From positions 992,001-1,056,000 of the forward strand of contig CM066298.1 in assembly GCA_033816765.1 (NCBI GenBank): a stretch of 64,000 nucleotides of DNA, in the 5' to 3' direction. The position numbers were made by a program, and so were the translations under genes. This stretch comes from Nothopassalora personata. Lineage: Eukaryota > Ascomycota > Dothideomycetes > Mycosphaerellales > Mycosphaerellaceae. A model generated the notes under the pieces. That model saw only the letters and a program-made list of their open reading frames with translations, did no database searches and was not told where the DNA came from. This document shows positions 19,697 through 31,742 of this stretch, piece after piece; position 1 is the first letter of the stretch; each line of letters starts with the position of its first letter.

Positions 19697-22600
19697 TCAT
19701 TCTCCCAGCTTCACCACCTTGCTCTTTGACGCCAGATCGCCAGCCAACTGCCTCATCGGCACGTTGGCCATGATCTCAAAGACACTCACCTCTACCAAAA
19801 TATCCCTGGCTATCCAATTCCTTACTTCCACTGCCACCAGACTATCCACTCCATAAGCGCTCAATGGCTTGTTGACGTCTACGTCCGCAGCAGGAATCAT
19901 CATCAAGCGAGCCAATCGCTCCGCCATTGCATCGCTGATCAGGTCGACAGCGGCACCCATGTCTGCACAACGCGAGAGCTCGTCCTTGAGTGACACTGTG
20001 GATGAAGAGGATGAAGCAAGGCCGTTGGACAGATTCCGCAGCCCAGCAAACCGGTTATCGTCCATCCAGTACCATTTGGAGTCATACTCATTGAAAGGTA
20101 ATCCGCACATGACTTCAGCAGGATGAGCAGCGGTACCTTCAATGGCCGTTGCGATGAGGCCGTGCAGATCAGAGTTGTGCATGACTTTCAGGCCCATTGC
20201 CTTCACATGGTCAACATACTGCTTGTTGTCTGCAACAAAGCCAACAGATAATAGATAGCCAATGTCAATAGTCATTGCGCGGAGTCCAAGAGAGCGACGA
20301 TATGAGGCGAAGTAGTCCTGAAAGATATTGCCGCACCCATAGTTTCCTTGCCCGCGATGACCCATTACGCCGGCGAGAGAGGACAGCATGACGAAGAAGT
20401 CAAGATCCTTGGGCAATAGGTCGTGCAAGTTGAAAGTACCGTTCACCTTTGGCCCAATAGTGATGCGGAGGTCGTCGGGTGTCATCTTGTCGAACAGTGT
20501 ATCCTTGAGGACCATGGCTCCAGTCACACAGCCTCTTACGGGAGGCAGATCGCTGATGTTGTTCAAGACTGTTTGTAAAGCCTCACGAATGCCGACGTCG
20601 CAATCGAACGCGATGGCGTTCGTGTTGTAAGTTTTGCGCAGATCCACGACGTACGCCTTGTTTTCTGCACCAGAAGCCGCAGAACGAGACAAGAAGACCA
20701 GGTGCCTTGCGCCCTTCTCGGCAAGCCAGCGACCAATCTCGCGACCGATACCGCCAAGTCCAGCGACAATATACGTTGCATTTTCGACGATGCCGACCTT
20801 AGGCGTGCGAGGCACAGCCGGTACGATGTCAGCGTCATCGACACGAAGCACAACTTTGCCCATGTGTTTGCCAGTCTGCATGTATCGGAATGCCTTCTCT
20901 ACTTCGGAGAATGTGAACAGCTGCACAGGCTGCACGGGCTTCAGCGATTCCTCATTGATCAATCGAGCAACATCGCTCCACAGCCTGACTGCACGAGTCG
21001 TGGGGTTGTTCTCGAAGTCCAGCAGGTTGACACCAATGTAAGCCTTGTTCTCAAGGAATGGCTGCATGTCGAGTCCAGTATTAGCATACAGATCGGCTTT
21101 GCCGATTTCCAGAAAGCGACCGAATTTGGCGAGACAGTGCCATGACTGGCGAAGAGCTTCTCCGGCGAGAGAGTTCAACACAACGTCAACACCCTTGTTC
21201 GCCGTCAAGCGCTGGATGCCCTTGACGAAACTGAGGTCGCGGCTGCTGAAAATGTGATCCTCCGGAATATTGTACTGCTTCATGATAAGGTCCTTCTTCT
21301 CCTGAGAACCGACGGTCGCAAATATCTCGGCGCCGATATGAGAGGCTACAATGATTGCAGCCTGTCCGACACCGCCTGCCGCGGCGTGAATCAGGATTGT
21401 CTCTCCTCGTTGAAGCTGACCAGCAGTAATGAGAGCATAGTATGCTGTAAGGAAAATGAGCGGCATCGATGCTGCGTCCTCAAAGCTCATGCTGTCCGGC
21501 ATAGACATCGCTGCCTTCATAGGGAAGCGAACATAAGTGGCGAAGGTGTCGCAGCTGGCTGTCATGACTCGATCGCCTGGTTTGAGCGCAGTGACACCAG
21601 ATCCGACTCTGGTCACACGACCAGCGACGTCGACACCGAGTTTGTTCTCGTTCAGATTGCCCAGAGCTACCAGCACATCTTTGAAATTAAGGCCGACGCC
21701 CTTCACCTCAATTTCGATCCAGTCCGAGGGAAGCGGCGTGTAGTACAGCTCATCTTCCTCCCAACGGAACGTATCCAATAAACCCGGAGTCTGCAGCGAG
21801 TCAGTAAAGTACCTGGAATGAGGCGCGACGACTCACCTTGATAGTCAACTTCAACGGACGTCCGCACGTCGTGAATGGAGTTGGCTGCGGCTCCCCTTTG
21901 GCCTCATACTTCCGCAAAGATGCATCGACACCCATGGTCCGCTCAACGCGAGGAATGTAGATCAAAGAGCCTCTCGCCGCGTACTCGCCCTCAGCCGTAC
22001 CAACTCGAATATGTGAGAATGCCACCTTAGTGATTGCAGTAGCCGAGGCCGCCATGTCAATGCCATCGGAGGTGTCGATGTCCAGAGTAGCCAACAAAGC
22101 GCCGGCATTTTCGTTCCGAATGGCACGAGCAAGGCCAACCATCAAGGACTTGTGTGGCTGCACACTTTCGATAGCCGCACCGCCAGTGACCCAAAGCGTT
22201 CCAGCAGAGCTGTTTATGAGTCGACGTAGCTTGTCCCAGTCCTCATCGGAAATATCTGCGAGTAGAGGGTCTTGCCACTCGGCGAGAGAGATGCAATATT
22301 TGCCTTTCACATCACCCTCGGTAAAGCTGTGCCACGAAATCGCGGCTGCGTCAGCGCCTTCAGCCTTCAGAGACTCCGTGATAGCCCGAGCAAGAATAAC
22401 AGAAGCTGGGTCTGCCGTTGTAATCACGACAAATCGGTGAGTCTCTTGTTCAGCATCAGAGATTGGCTTGTGAGACACAATCAGAGATACTGGCTCCTTA
22501 GATCCTTCACGGTCTCCTCGAACGTCGAGATCAACACCTGAGTAGCCAGCTTGCTTGAGAGCAGCGTCCCATTCGGAGACATCAAGCAGAGGACCTCCTT

Positions 22601-25600
22601 TGCGGCCGTCATCTTCGCCAAGCCACCAACCAGGCAGTGGACCCATAATGAAGCCGCAGAAGATACGCTTGATTGTCACTTCGGAAAGGATCAATTGACC
22701 TCCAGGTTTGAGCAATGTCTTGCAATGGTCGAGCGTCTCCTGGATACTTTTCGTCGCGTGCAGCACATTTGCACATACGATCAGATCAAAACTCTCCCTC
22801 TCGAATCCTTGCTCCAGAGGATCGTTCTCGATGTTGAGAGTCCCGTACTCCATGATAGATGCATCCGTGGCGAAGCGATCAGCGGCCTTCGCCAAGAAGC
22901 CAGGTGAGATGTCAGTGAAGTAATACCGGGAAGCTTTAGAAAACGTATCGTCTCGGCGAAGGCGGTCGAGGATATGGCCCGTTGTTCCACCAGTTCCCGC
23001 TCCAACTTCGAGGATGCTGAGTCCTGGCCGTTTGTCTGCGATGAGTCCGACATACTCGGCGCAGTTTGAGTTGTATGATGCTCCGAAGGCGCCTTGGTAG
23101 AATGTGTACAGTAGGTCATCTTCAAGCATGACTTGAAGAGGCTCAACTTCCTTAGTAAAGATCTTGCTTAGGTTGATGCCGATACGGTTGACCATCTGAA
23201 CTGTGATGTCTCCCGAATAAGACGTCGAGATGCGCTTTTGTGCAGCCTCTAGGAGACGCTCTACTTCAATCGTATCGGTGGAGATGGGATCAAACTCCTT
23301 GGTCCGATCATGCATCCATTCAACGTAAAGTTTCCAGAAGCCCTCCGTCGGGATGTGAGCTTTGCCTTCGCCTGCGAACCATTCGAGGCAGCGGTGGATG
23401 TGGACCAGACAGACATACTCCAGTAAGTCCAACACCGAATCGTCGTCGGCGTTGGGGATGGTCCTGGAGTAGACGATATCTTTGATTTCACGTGGGGAGA
23501 TCAAGTCGACATCAGGATGCCTGTGAATGGTTAGAGCTGTAGACTTCGAGCTTTTCAACATAAGATATGACTTACCAAACTTGCGTGGACGTGGTGGCTC
23601 TCGCCTCCGGCTGCTCAGAAGAAGCTCCAACCGAAGCCAAGCCAAGACCTTCCATGATGATAAGCGGCTGGCTCAAATCTTCAGTGACCACCACAATCTC
23701 CGACATCCAGGTGGAATAGCTCGTCTTCTTGGCTTTCGAGACACCATGCAATTTCGAACCAGGAAGTTTTGGAACATCAGCCGAGATGAAGATGCGTTCG
23801 AAAGAGAATGGTACCACTGCCTCATTCAGTGATTGTTCCACCCCGCTAATTGAGGGGAAGAGCAAGTGCAAAACACTATCAAGAGTAGCCGGATGAATAA
23901 CAGCGTCGTACTCAAACTTCTGAGGCATCACTGCTTTCGTATCCGGTACAGCGATGACTCCGTAGCTCTCGCTCGGACCAGCGTAGAGATCTGTGATGTT
24001 CCTGAAAGTTGGACCATACTGCATCCCGATAGTCTCGACGGTATCGTACAGAAAGCTTCGTGCAGGCTTGTCGCAATGCCGTTGGGCTTCGAGGAAGGCT
24101 TTCCTGCGCGCTTCGTTGTCAAGGTCGACTTCCTGTTGCATAGCCGGTGTCAAGGAGGATTTATAGCTCACTGAGATCAAACCGCGCGCATGTGTGGTCC
24201 ACTCTTTGGCCTCTGCTGACCAGCTGGACACAGTGAACTCATTGAGAACTGGAGAAGGTGCAGCTTTGGTGCCACTTCGGCGAGCATGAAACTGTACCAT
24301 GACTTCAATCCCCTTCGCATCATTCGGTACGCGAAGGGCCGTGACAATTGCAACATCGCGGAGCTCAAAGCCCAAGATCTGCTCGTTTTGATCTGCAATC
24401 TGTCGTGCGCCCTCGACGGCCATTACGATCATGCCAGCTCCAGGATATAGAATGGCCCCTTGAACTTGATGCTCTCGAATCCAAGGGTTCTCGTTGCAAC
24501 GCAAGAAGTTTCGCCAAGTGGGTTCTACGCAGCCAGGTACACGGTATCCTATCAGATCTTTACGCGGCGTAGGACGTAGACGGTACTCTCGGCTGAGATA
24601 GCTCTCGTCCCAAAAGGACAGACTATGGTTCCATGCGTACGGAGGCAAGTCCACAAGCATTGCAACGTTGGGAGGCAAGTCGTTGACCTTTTGGAAGTCG
24701 ACTGGGAGACCTCTTGTCCAGAGCTCTCCCATAGCTTGCAGTGCTGTCTCATCGCCAGCGAACTTCCTTCGAAGCATCGTCGAGTATGAGATATTCGAAA
24801 ATTTGGTCTCCTTCGTGATATCGAGCAAATAAGTGCGTAATGCTGAATGCGGACCGACTTCGAGAAAGATACTGGCGAGGGCATCGCGGTCATGCGCTGT
24901 CCTGAGTTCAGTGGTATGATTGAGGAGTGCTTGCACGGCGCCGGTGAAGTTCACGGGTGAGACCAGGTTTGCAATCCAGTACGAAGGGCCAAGCTCTCCC
25001 GGAAGTACCAGCTGTCCAGTGACAGAGGAGAACATGGGAATGGCATCGTCATTGTAAGTCGTTTCTAACACAGCAAGGGCCTGCTCGTACTCTTGAGCCG
25101 CTTGCATCATATGGTGGCTATGATATGCGCAATCGACCGACAACTTGGTGCAGCTGATTAGCTCCGACTTTAGCTGCTTGTACAGCTCGTCGATAGCTGC
25201 AGCATCACCAGATACCGTGCAAGACTTGGAGCTATTCCAGCAAGCCACGACAGCTTTCCCGCATTGAAGCTGCCCCAGACGCTCCTCGATTGCCCGGCCT
25301 CCAGCATTGACAGCGAGCATGGCACCATTGGATTTGCGAACGATGGTGGCGGAGAACTGGCCGCGAAGCCATGCCACAGTGATGGCACTTTCAAAAGACA
25401 GATGGCCAGCGCAGTACGCCGCTGCTATTTCTCCAGAACTGTGGCCTACCACCGCCACTGGCTTTATTCCCCAACAATTGAGTAAGTCGACCAAAGCCAA
25501 CTGTAGTGCCGTACACATTGGCTGGCTGTACTCTGCCAGCTTCAAGTTCTCCTCGGCATTGGGCCGCTGCAGTTCTTCTTCAAGGTTCCAGGAACAGCCA

Positions 25601-27686
25601 AGTGATCGCAATATGTCTCCAGACCGTGTCAAACTTGACTGATAAGCCTTATAGGCATTCAAGCCGTTGCCCATGTGGAGCCATGCCGCGCCTTGTCCGG
25701 TGAATGCGAAAGCAACGCGAGGTATCGCGGAATCAGAAGATCGAACGGGCGTCGGGATACTCTCCAACACTTGACCAAGTTGGGCCGCGGAACTTGCAAC
25801 GACAAATGATTTCCAAGGCAGTGACGTACGCTTGGAGGCAAGAGTGAAAGCGAGTTCACCTGTTTTCAATGTGTCGTTAGAAGCAACGTACTCGTGCAGG
25901 ATGCTAGCAGCACGCTTGACGCCTTCTTGGTCGAAAGAGGATAATACAAAAACTTGCTTGCATGCTTTCGATTCGTGCGGAGGAGCCTGGTGTTGTACCG
26001 AGCCATTACATAAGGGCTTAGGTATTGTCGAAGTGCGATGGCGACCAACAAGACCAGCGCGCAGCAGATAAGACGCTGCATCTTCAAGTATCACATGAGT
26101 ATTTGCGCCACCGAAGCCGAACGAGTTGATGCTGGCACGTCTAGGGCCTTCGTGCGGCCAGCTTATGGTTTCCAGTGGTATCTTGACGTGCTTAGGCAGA
26201 TCGATGGCCGGATTGATTTTCTCGAACCACAGGTTCTGGGGGATCAGGCCTCTTTCTACTATCAATGCTGCCTTGATCACGCCAGCAACACCCGCAGCAC
26301 CTTCCAGATGGCCTATATTAGTCTTCACTGATCCCACAAAGAGATCCGTAGTCCTGTTCTTCCCGATGGTTTCTGTTATGGCCCTTGCTTCGAGTGGGTC
26401 ACCGGCCTGGGTACCTGTACCTACAGTTGTTTTGCAGTCAGCCAGCTTGTCCATGATCGCAAAGATCTTGCTTACCATGTGCTTCGACGTAGCCTGTGGT
26501 ACTTGGTTCGATGTCTGCTTGCACATACGCAGTTCGGATCAATTCCTGTTGTGCCTCACTATTAGGAAGCGATATCCCTGGAGTCCTTCCATCCTCGTTA
26601 GCGGCTGATGCCAAGACAACAGCGCGAATGGTGTTGCCGTCTCGCAGAGCGGCATCTAAAGGTTTCAAGATAGTTACTCCGAACCCTTCACCTCTCGAAA
26701 AGCCATTAGCCTTGTGATCCCACATTTGGGACTGTCATTGTGTTAGTTGCCAGGCCGCAAGCTGCAAATTTATCATGGATCTGCGTACCTTGCCATCAGG
26801 AGACAGAATTTTTGCAGCGCCAAGCAATATAGACATGTCAGGTCCAAACATAAGATTTCCTCCAGCAACGACTGACATTTCGGCCTCGCCACTTCGAATA
26901 CTTTGACATGCGAGGTGGAAAGCTGTCAAGCTAGAGGAGCAGGCTGTGTCGACTGTCATGCTTGGGCCACGAAGGTTGTAGAACCAAGACAGCCGATTCG
27001 ATGCTAGCGACGAGGAAAGGCCGGTCGCATCTCAACCAGCATTAGATGATATCATATAAGGTGCGAGATGAGGACTTACGATAAATCGACGGCCCTTCGT
27101 TATCTCGCGCTTGGAGATTGGAAAAGTCGCCAGTGAATGTGCCTATATATACGGAGGTTTGACTTCCAGAGATGTCTTGGAGAGACATGCCAGCTATGAT
27201 AGGTCAGCTATGTAAATTGATGAAGACGACTGCTAGATCACCATTCTCGAAGCCCTCATAGGTAGTCTCTAATAGCATTCGGTGGGTGGGATCCATGGCT
27301 TTCGCCTAGGGAGCACATCATGTCAGCCAAAGTCTCCCTGTGGTCACTTCGACAGATGGGAAGAGCTTCACCTCTTTAGGCGTTACTGCAAAGAATGGTG
27401 CATCAAACACTTTGAAGTCCTGGTTCAAAAAATGCGCATGTCTAAGTCCAGATTCAGCGTTTTCAGTGCAGGTGGACCGATCTCGCATTGCTCACGTTTG
27501 CTGAATACTTCCCAATCGATCTGCATCCGGGTGATAGAAACCATCAATGTTGTATCGATCTTTTGGTATCTCGGATCGTGCAGAGCGTGCTTCCAACAGC
27601 ATCTGCCAGAAGCGCTCGGTGTCGGAGCCATCCCCCGGCGCCCTCATGGCAATGCCGACGATGGCGATTGGAGTCGAGGCGCTCAT
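19697..27686 (-). CDS. Highly reducing type I polyketide synthase (KS-AT-DH-MT-ER-KR-ACP)
   Basis: Nine exons on the minus strand (27,686-27,496; 27,441-27,372; 27,305-27,242; 27,193-27,080; 27,030-26,789; 26,731-26,476; 26,420-23,576; 23,520-21,837; 21,790-19,697) join into 2,520 codons. All eight introns (46-66 nt) are GT-AG and preserve family motifs. KS: Cys177 in DTACSSS, His312 in EAHGTGT, His350 in KTNIGH. AT: Ser640 in GHSSG. DH: His963 in [10 protein letters not shown] and Asp1160 in [15 protein letters not shown] motif [11 protein letters not shown] from about 1431. [13 protein letters not shown] from 1957. [12 protein letters not shown] and Tyr2306 in GQGNYG. ACP: Ser2472 in GVDSLVAVE, near the C-terminus. 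Every catalytic residue I can place is present, so it should build a fully reducible, C-methylated chain. There is no thioesterase, so release needs another enzyme or hydrolysis. The start ATG at 27,684-27,686 opens [11 protein letters not shown], typical of KS. The product cannot be predicted. A flavin oxidase is transcribed divergently. Confidence 0.95.
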
Positions 27687-28189
27687 GTTTGCGAGTATGT
27701 AGAAGGCAAAAGGATGTACAACGTGAGAAGTGTGCGGCAAAGCGCGGGCAGTGCTTGCGCCCCTTCTTGATGCTGTTGGAGCTTGATGAAGGCAGGATCA
27801 TGGAGGCAGGAGACGCATACTTGCCATGTCCGAGCTGCACGTAACGGTGATTTGAAGGCCTTCCGATACTCCTCAATCATCTAGGTCCCGTCCGAGCCCC
27901 CGGACTGCAGCTAAACATCGTGACTCAGCCCAGCACGTAGCCTTGGATACGGATTTTTAGAACCAGATACCGCGTGGCAGCATGATGCCTTGCTACTGGA
28001 GCGAGAGAGGCTCCGATGGACGATGTGATAGTCAGTATGTCTGAAAATAGCAGCTACAATTGCGTTAAAGCGCGGTCGCTCGTCGCGTACAATTCTAAAC
28101 GATTCCGGGCATTCCGATAACTTAATACCGCTAATCTCGATTGACCTTGGATTTTCTACTCTTACAGGATTTACTATAGTCCAGGACAA
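27687..28189. promoter_or_regulatory. PKS upstream region
   Basis: Non-RIP sequence between the PKS start and the AT-rich block. Short minus-strand frames here end before or just after the PKS ATG and are best read as leader sequence. I recognise no binding site with confidence. Confidence 0.4.
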
Positions 28190-29220
28190 TAAGTTTTAAT
28201 TAAAAGTCAGAAGAAGATATAGGTTTATTTACTAGATAATTATTATAATATTTATTAGGAATAATTTTACTAATAACGCCAGTAGAATAAGACTAGATAT
28301 TTTGGAAATTTATCACAATAGAGTTTAGAAGTACTAGAGGAGAAAACAAGCTTTAGCAGCTATTATATACTATAGTAGACTAATAATAAAAGTTAAAAGT
28401 TTATATCTAAATTAAGTAGAGAATATATAAGAAAGTATAAATATATAGTACGCCTATAGTGTCCTTACTATAGTTAGACTGAATCTCATCTCTCTTAAAA
28501 AGTAATTATATATTATAGGATATTTACTTATTAGTAATATATAACTAGCTAATTAAGTACCTCTTACTACGAGTTTTACTTTATCTAGATTAGTCTTTAT
28601 ACATACCTTCTCTTCTAGTAGTACTTATAATAATCTAAATATAATTAGGCTATAGTCTACTAAATCTAAGGTATAGTATTTACTACTAAGAGATATTGCC
28701 TTATAGTAAGTTAATTAGTTTACTTAATTGAGTTTAATACATTAAGTGTTTAAACATTAAGTAGTATATAATATTATATATATATATATATCTCTCTAAG
28801 ACTAAAGATTACTACTAGTAAAAAGGCTATTAATAACTAATTACAGCTATCTATTATTTAGTAGACAATGCCTAAGGTCTAATAGGCTAAGGCCTAATTA
28901 TACTTAGATTGTAATAAGAAATAGGTAACTTTAATTAGTTACCTATAGTCTTTTTGTTTATAGTATTTTTAATTCTAGATAGAAAGATATAATACACTAC
29001 TTACTTTTGAATTCTCTATTATATAAGCACTAATTAAGTAATAATAATAAACTTACTATAAAGCGATAATTATAACTAGTTTAATAGAGTTGTACTTTAA
29101 TTAGATTAAGCTTCTTCCTTACCTATATACTTTTGAATACTCTATCATTGTTCTATCCTTAGAGTATATTCTCATTTCCCTAGATTTATATTTTCGTCTA
29201 AATAGCTAGTTCTGTTACAG
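28190..29220. other. AT-rich RIP-type relic inside the PKS/oxidase intergenic region
   Basis: Composition changes abruptly to very AT-rich with few CpA/TpG or CpG. A TA run sits near 28,768-28,790, and stops are dense in all frames. It looks like a heavily degraded repeat, but I see no LTR, inverted repeat or coding motif to name it. Ordinary sequence resumes at about 29,220. Confidence 0.6.
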
Positions 29221-29562
29221 GGAAGTTAAGATCTATGTTTTAAGAAATCGTGCGCGGCGTACGACCGTGCGCCACATGCACCTAACCTCGACTCAAAGCA
29301 CTGCCGCGCTGCTTCTCGCTGGTCTCGTCTGTCGGGGCGATGTGTCGAAAAGTAGCGCAACTCGGCTGCAGAAACACCGGCCGGCAGCTTCAAGTTCCTG
29401 GTACTAACAAAAGAGAGCGCCTTGCTGATGTAGCACTAGTCTTCAAGACAGGACAAGGATTGCCAGTTGCGTTGTTCGCCAGTACACATCGGCCACCCAA
29501 GCTGATAACCAAGGACAACAGACAGCCACACATGTGCTGAACGCAAATCCTTGAAGGTTACC

Positions 29563-31270
29563 ATGGATGCCAGATCATCAGCTATCATTGTCGAGCTGCC
29601 TCAGAGGCTCTCCAGGGAAGCCCGTGTGGCCGTCAACGGGACGGATGAGTTTGAGAGATCCAACTTGCGATACACGGAATATGGACGTCCGGTAAGTTGT
29701 GGCGAATGTGGTGAGTCGGATGCGGTACTGATGGTTGATGGTAGCGATACATTACATCGGTGGTGCCAGCGGGCGAAGAGGATGTCGTTGCTACGGTAAA
29801 ATTCTGTCGAGAACACCAGATTCCTTTCGCGACAGTAAGGTCCTACCCCTGATGGTCAGTCTGACAGGTGATTCTGATTTTGCTGACGGCTCAGCGTTCC
29901 GGTCACCACTGCGTCACGACGTCGATGAGGCGTCTCCAAGACGGACTCTTGATCGATATGAGGTCTTTTTGTCATCGTAAGTGATGACCCGATGGACGCA
30001 TCGACGATGTTGTTGCTGGACAGAAGATAAACTGACGCGAGCAAGTTAAAATGTTGGGAAGCGACACAGTCTTGGCGGGGGGTGGCGTCATCACGGATGA
30101 TTTTGTCAAGTTTCTCCAAGACAACAAACGCGAAGTCAGTAAGTCGCGCGTGCCAGAATATGATATGATCGTCCGCGCCGACCGGTCTCACTGACGACTT
30201 TTCTTCTCCTCACCGTAGCCGTGGGCAGTTGTCCGACTACCGGCATCACTGGGGTCTTCTTTGGAGCAGGCCTTGGAAGACTTCAGGGAAAATATGGCTA
30301 TCTGCACGACAACCTCCTCTCGTGTCGCCTCGTTCTCGCCGATGGAGAAGTCGTACATGTCAGCGAGGAATCACATGCGGATCTGTTTTGGGCGGTGAGA
30401 GGGGCTGGACACAACTTTGGCATCTGCCTCGAGGCCACGTTCAAAGTCTACCCACAGGCCAACGCCGGAATCCACTACTCGTGGGATCTGGAGTATTCCC
30501 TCGATCAATGTGACGATGTCTTCTCGACCATCAACCAAGTCCACGCGAAGATGCCTCCTGACCTAGCGATATTTGTGCTGTGGCGACGGGAAAGCCCCAC
30601 AGGCCACAAGAATCTGATACTCGTCAATCTCGTCTGGTCTGGCGTAGAGACCGAAGCGACGCAATGGCTGTCTCATTTTGAGTGCCTGCATCCCGTGGTG
30701 AATGGTGGCAAGGTCACCACAACCTGGCCCGACCTGCCGTGGGAAACCTATGGTGGCATGAACAAGATGCTGTCTAGGCCTGAGGTATGGAAGATGCTAC
30801 CATACAAGATGATGTCGTCCGTCAGCATCAAATCATTTGACCTGAAAACAACGAAGGCATTCTTCGAAAGCGTCAAGGAAATGAACGAGAGATGGACCGG
30901 CAAGGGATGGTTCGGCGCAATGTTCGAATGTCTGCCCAACCACCAGACCCGGCAGCTTCCCGGTGAAGCGACGGCATTCCCATGGCGTTGGGGCTCCGAT
31001 CACTTTCTCATGATGACGGCAACACCAAAAAGTCTGGATGATAGAGAAGACTTCGAGGCACATCTCGATGCTTGGAAGACCAAATGGATCGATGTATCTG
31101 GATATGGGCGACTGCAGCAGTATGTCAATTATGGCAGCACAACCACCACTGTTCAAGACCCGCCTGAGGCACTGTATGGCTATGAGCCGTGGAGGTTGAA
31201 GAAGCTGAGGGCTCTCAAGAGCCGATACGATCCAGAAAACGCATTTCGTTGGTATCAGCCCCTTGTCTAA
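29563..31270 (+). CDS. FAD-linked oxidoreductase (PCMH/BBE family)
   Basis: Five exons (29,563-29,691; 29,745-29,834; 29,895-29,976; 30,046-30,138; 30,219-31,270) give 481 residues. The introns of 53, 60, 69 and 80 nt have GTAAGT/GTAAGG donors and CTGAC or CTGAT branch sites. I chose the ATG at 29,563 for its context (accATGg) and because it gives a family-like N-terminus. In order: RPRYITSVVPAGEEDVVATV; ARSGHH-type flavin loop (TRSGHHCVTTS, His78 aligned with the 8-alpha-histidyl FAD ligand of the usual SGGH); LAGGGV; GSCPTTGITGVFFGAGLG; KYGYLHDN; and a C-terminal BBE segment YDPENAFRW ending WYQPLV. No signal peptide, so probably cytosolic. The family oxidises alcohols, amines or C-C bonds with O2. 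Next to an HR-PKS it most likely tailors the polyketide (inference). Confidence 0.92.
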
Positions 31271-31470
31271 TTCATTAACGTTACATCGCGTACATACATT
31301 TATTCTGATCTTTTGACACGACGAATGATCGGTTTTAGCACGATCACAAGGCTTGTTCAATGCTTGGTAAAAGCTAAGGAAGGCTTGGCCACTCGTATTT
31401 CAGCCAATTACAAGGGTCTCCACACAAGGCCGGGCGCCTCGTAGCCTGGTTGACATGGTTTCTCACAACT
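31271..31470. other. 3' flank of the oxidase gene
   Basis: Ordinary sequence with no gene. RIP-type sequence begins after about 31,490. Confidence 0.4.
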
Positions 31471-31742
31471 CCGGCTTTTTTGGCTGTTTGCCTATGTGCC
31501 TATTTACCTTTCTCTCTATATACATATATGCCTATATACCTAGAGACAGGTTCTATAGTAAACTTATAGGAGCTGTATCTAATTGTTAGCTAATTCCTAC
31601 TAAGATTGCCTAAATTTTACTGAAAATTTATTACACACAATAAGTAAATAGGAATATAGATACAAAGGTATATAGGCACATAGGCATAGAGGCATAGAGG
31701 TATAGAAGCAAATATGCAAATAGACAAATAGATAAAACCCGG
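31471..31742. repeat. Imperfect long inverted repeat, MITE-like
   Basis: The left arm starts ccggcttttttggctgtttg and continues with gcctatgtgcctat and tgcctatatacc. The right arm, read backwards, starts ccgggttttatc and contains tgcctatgtgcctatatacc. The two arms also share the hexamer-like unit TGCCTA repeated several times. The whole is 272 bp with an AT-rich centre. No coding capacity. It is the boundary between the gene region and the retrotransposon graveyard. Confidence 0.55.

Noticed and set aside
26421..26788. PKS split into several separate genes
   Set aside because: All frame breaks coincide with GT-AG introns of 46-66 nt, and the joined frame gives an uninterrupted KS-to-ACP protein.
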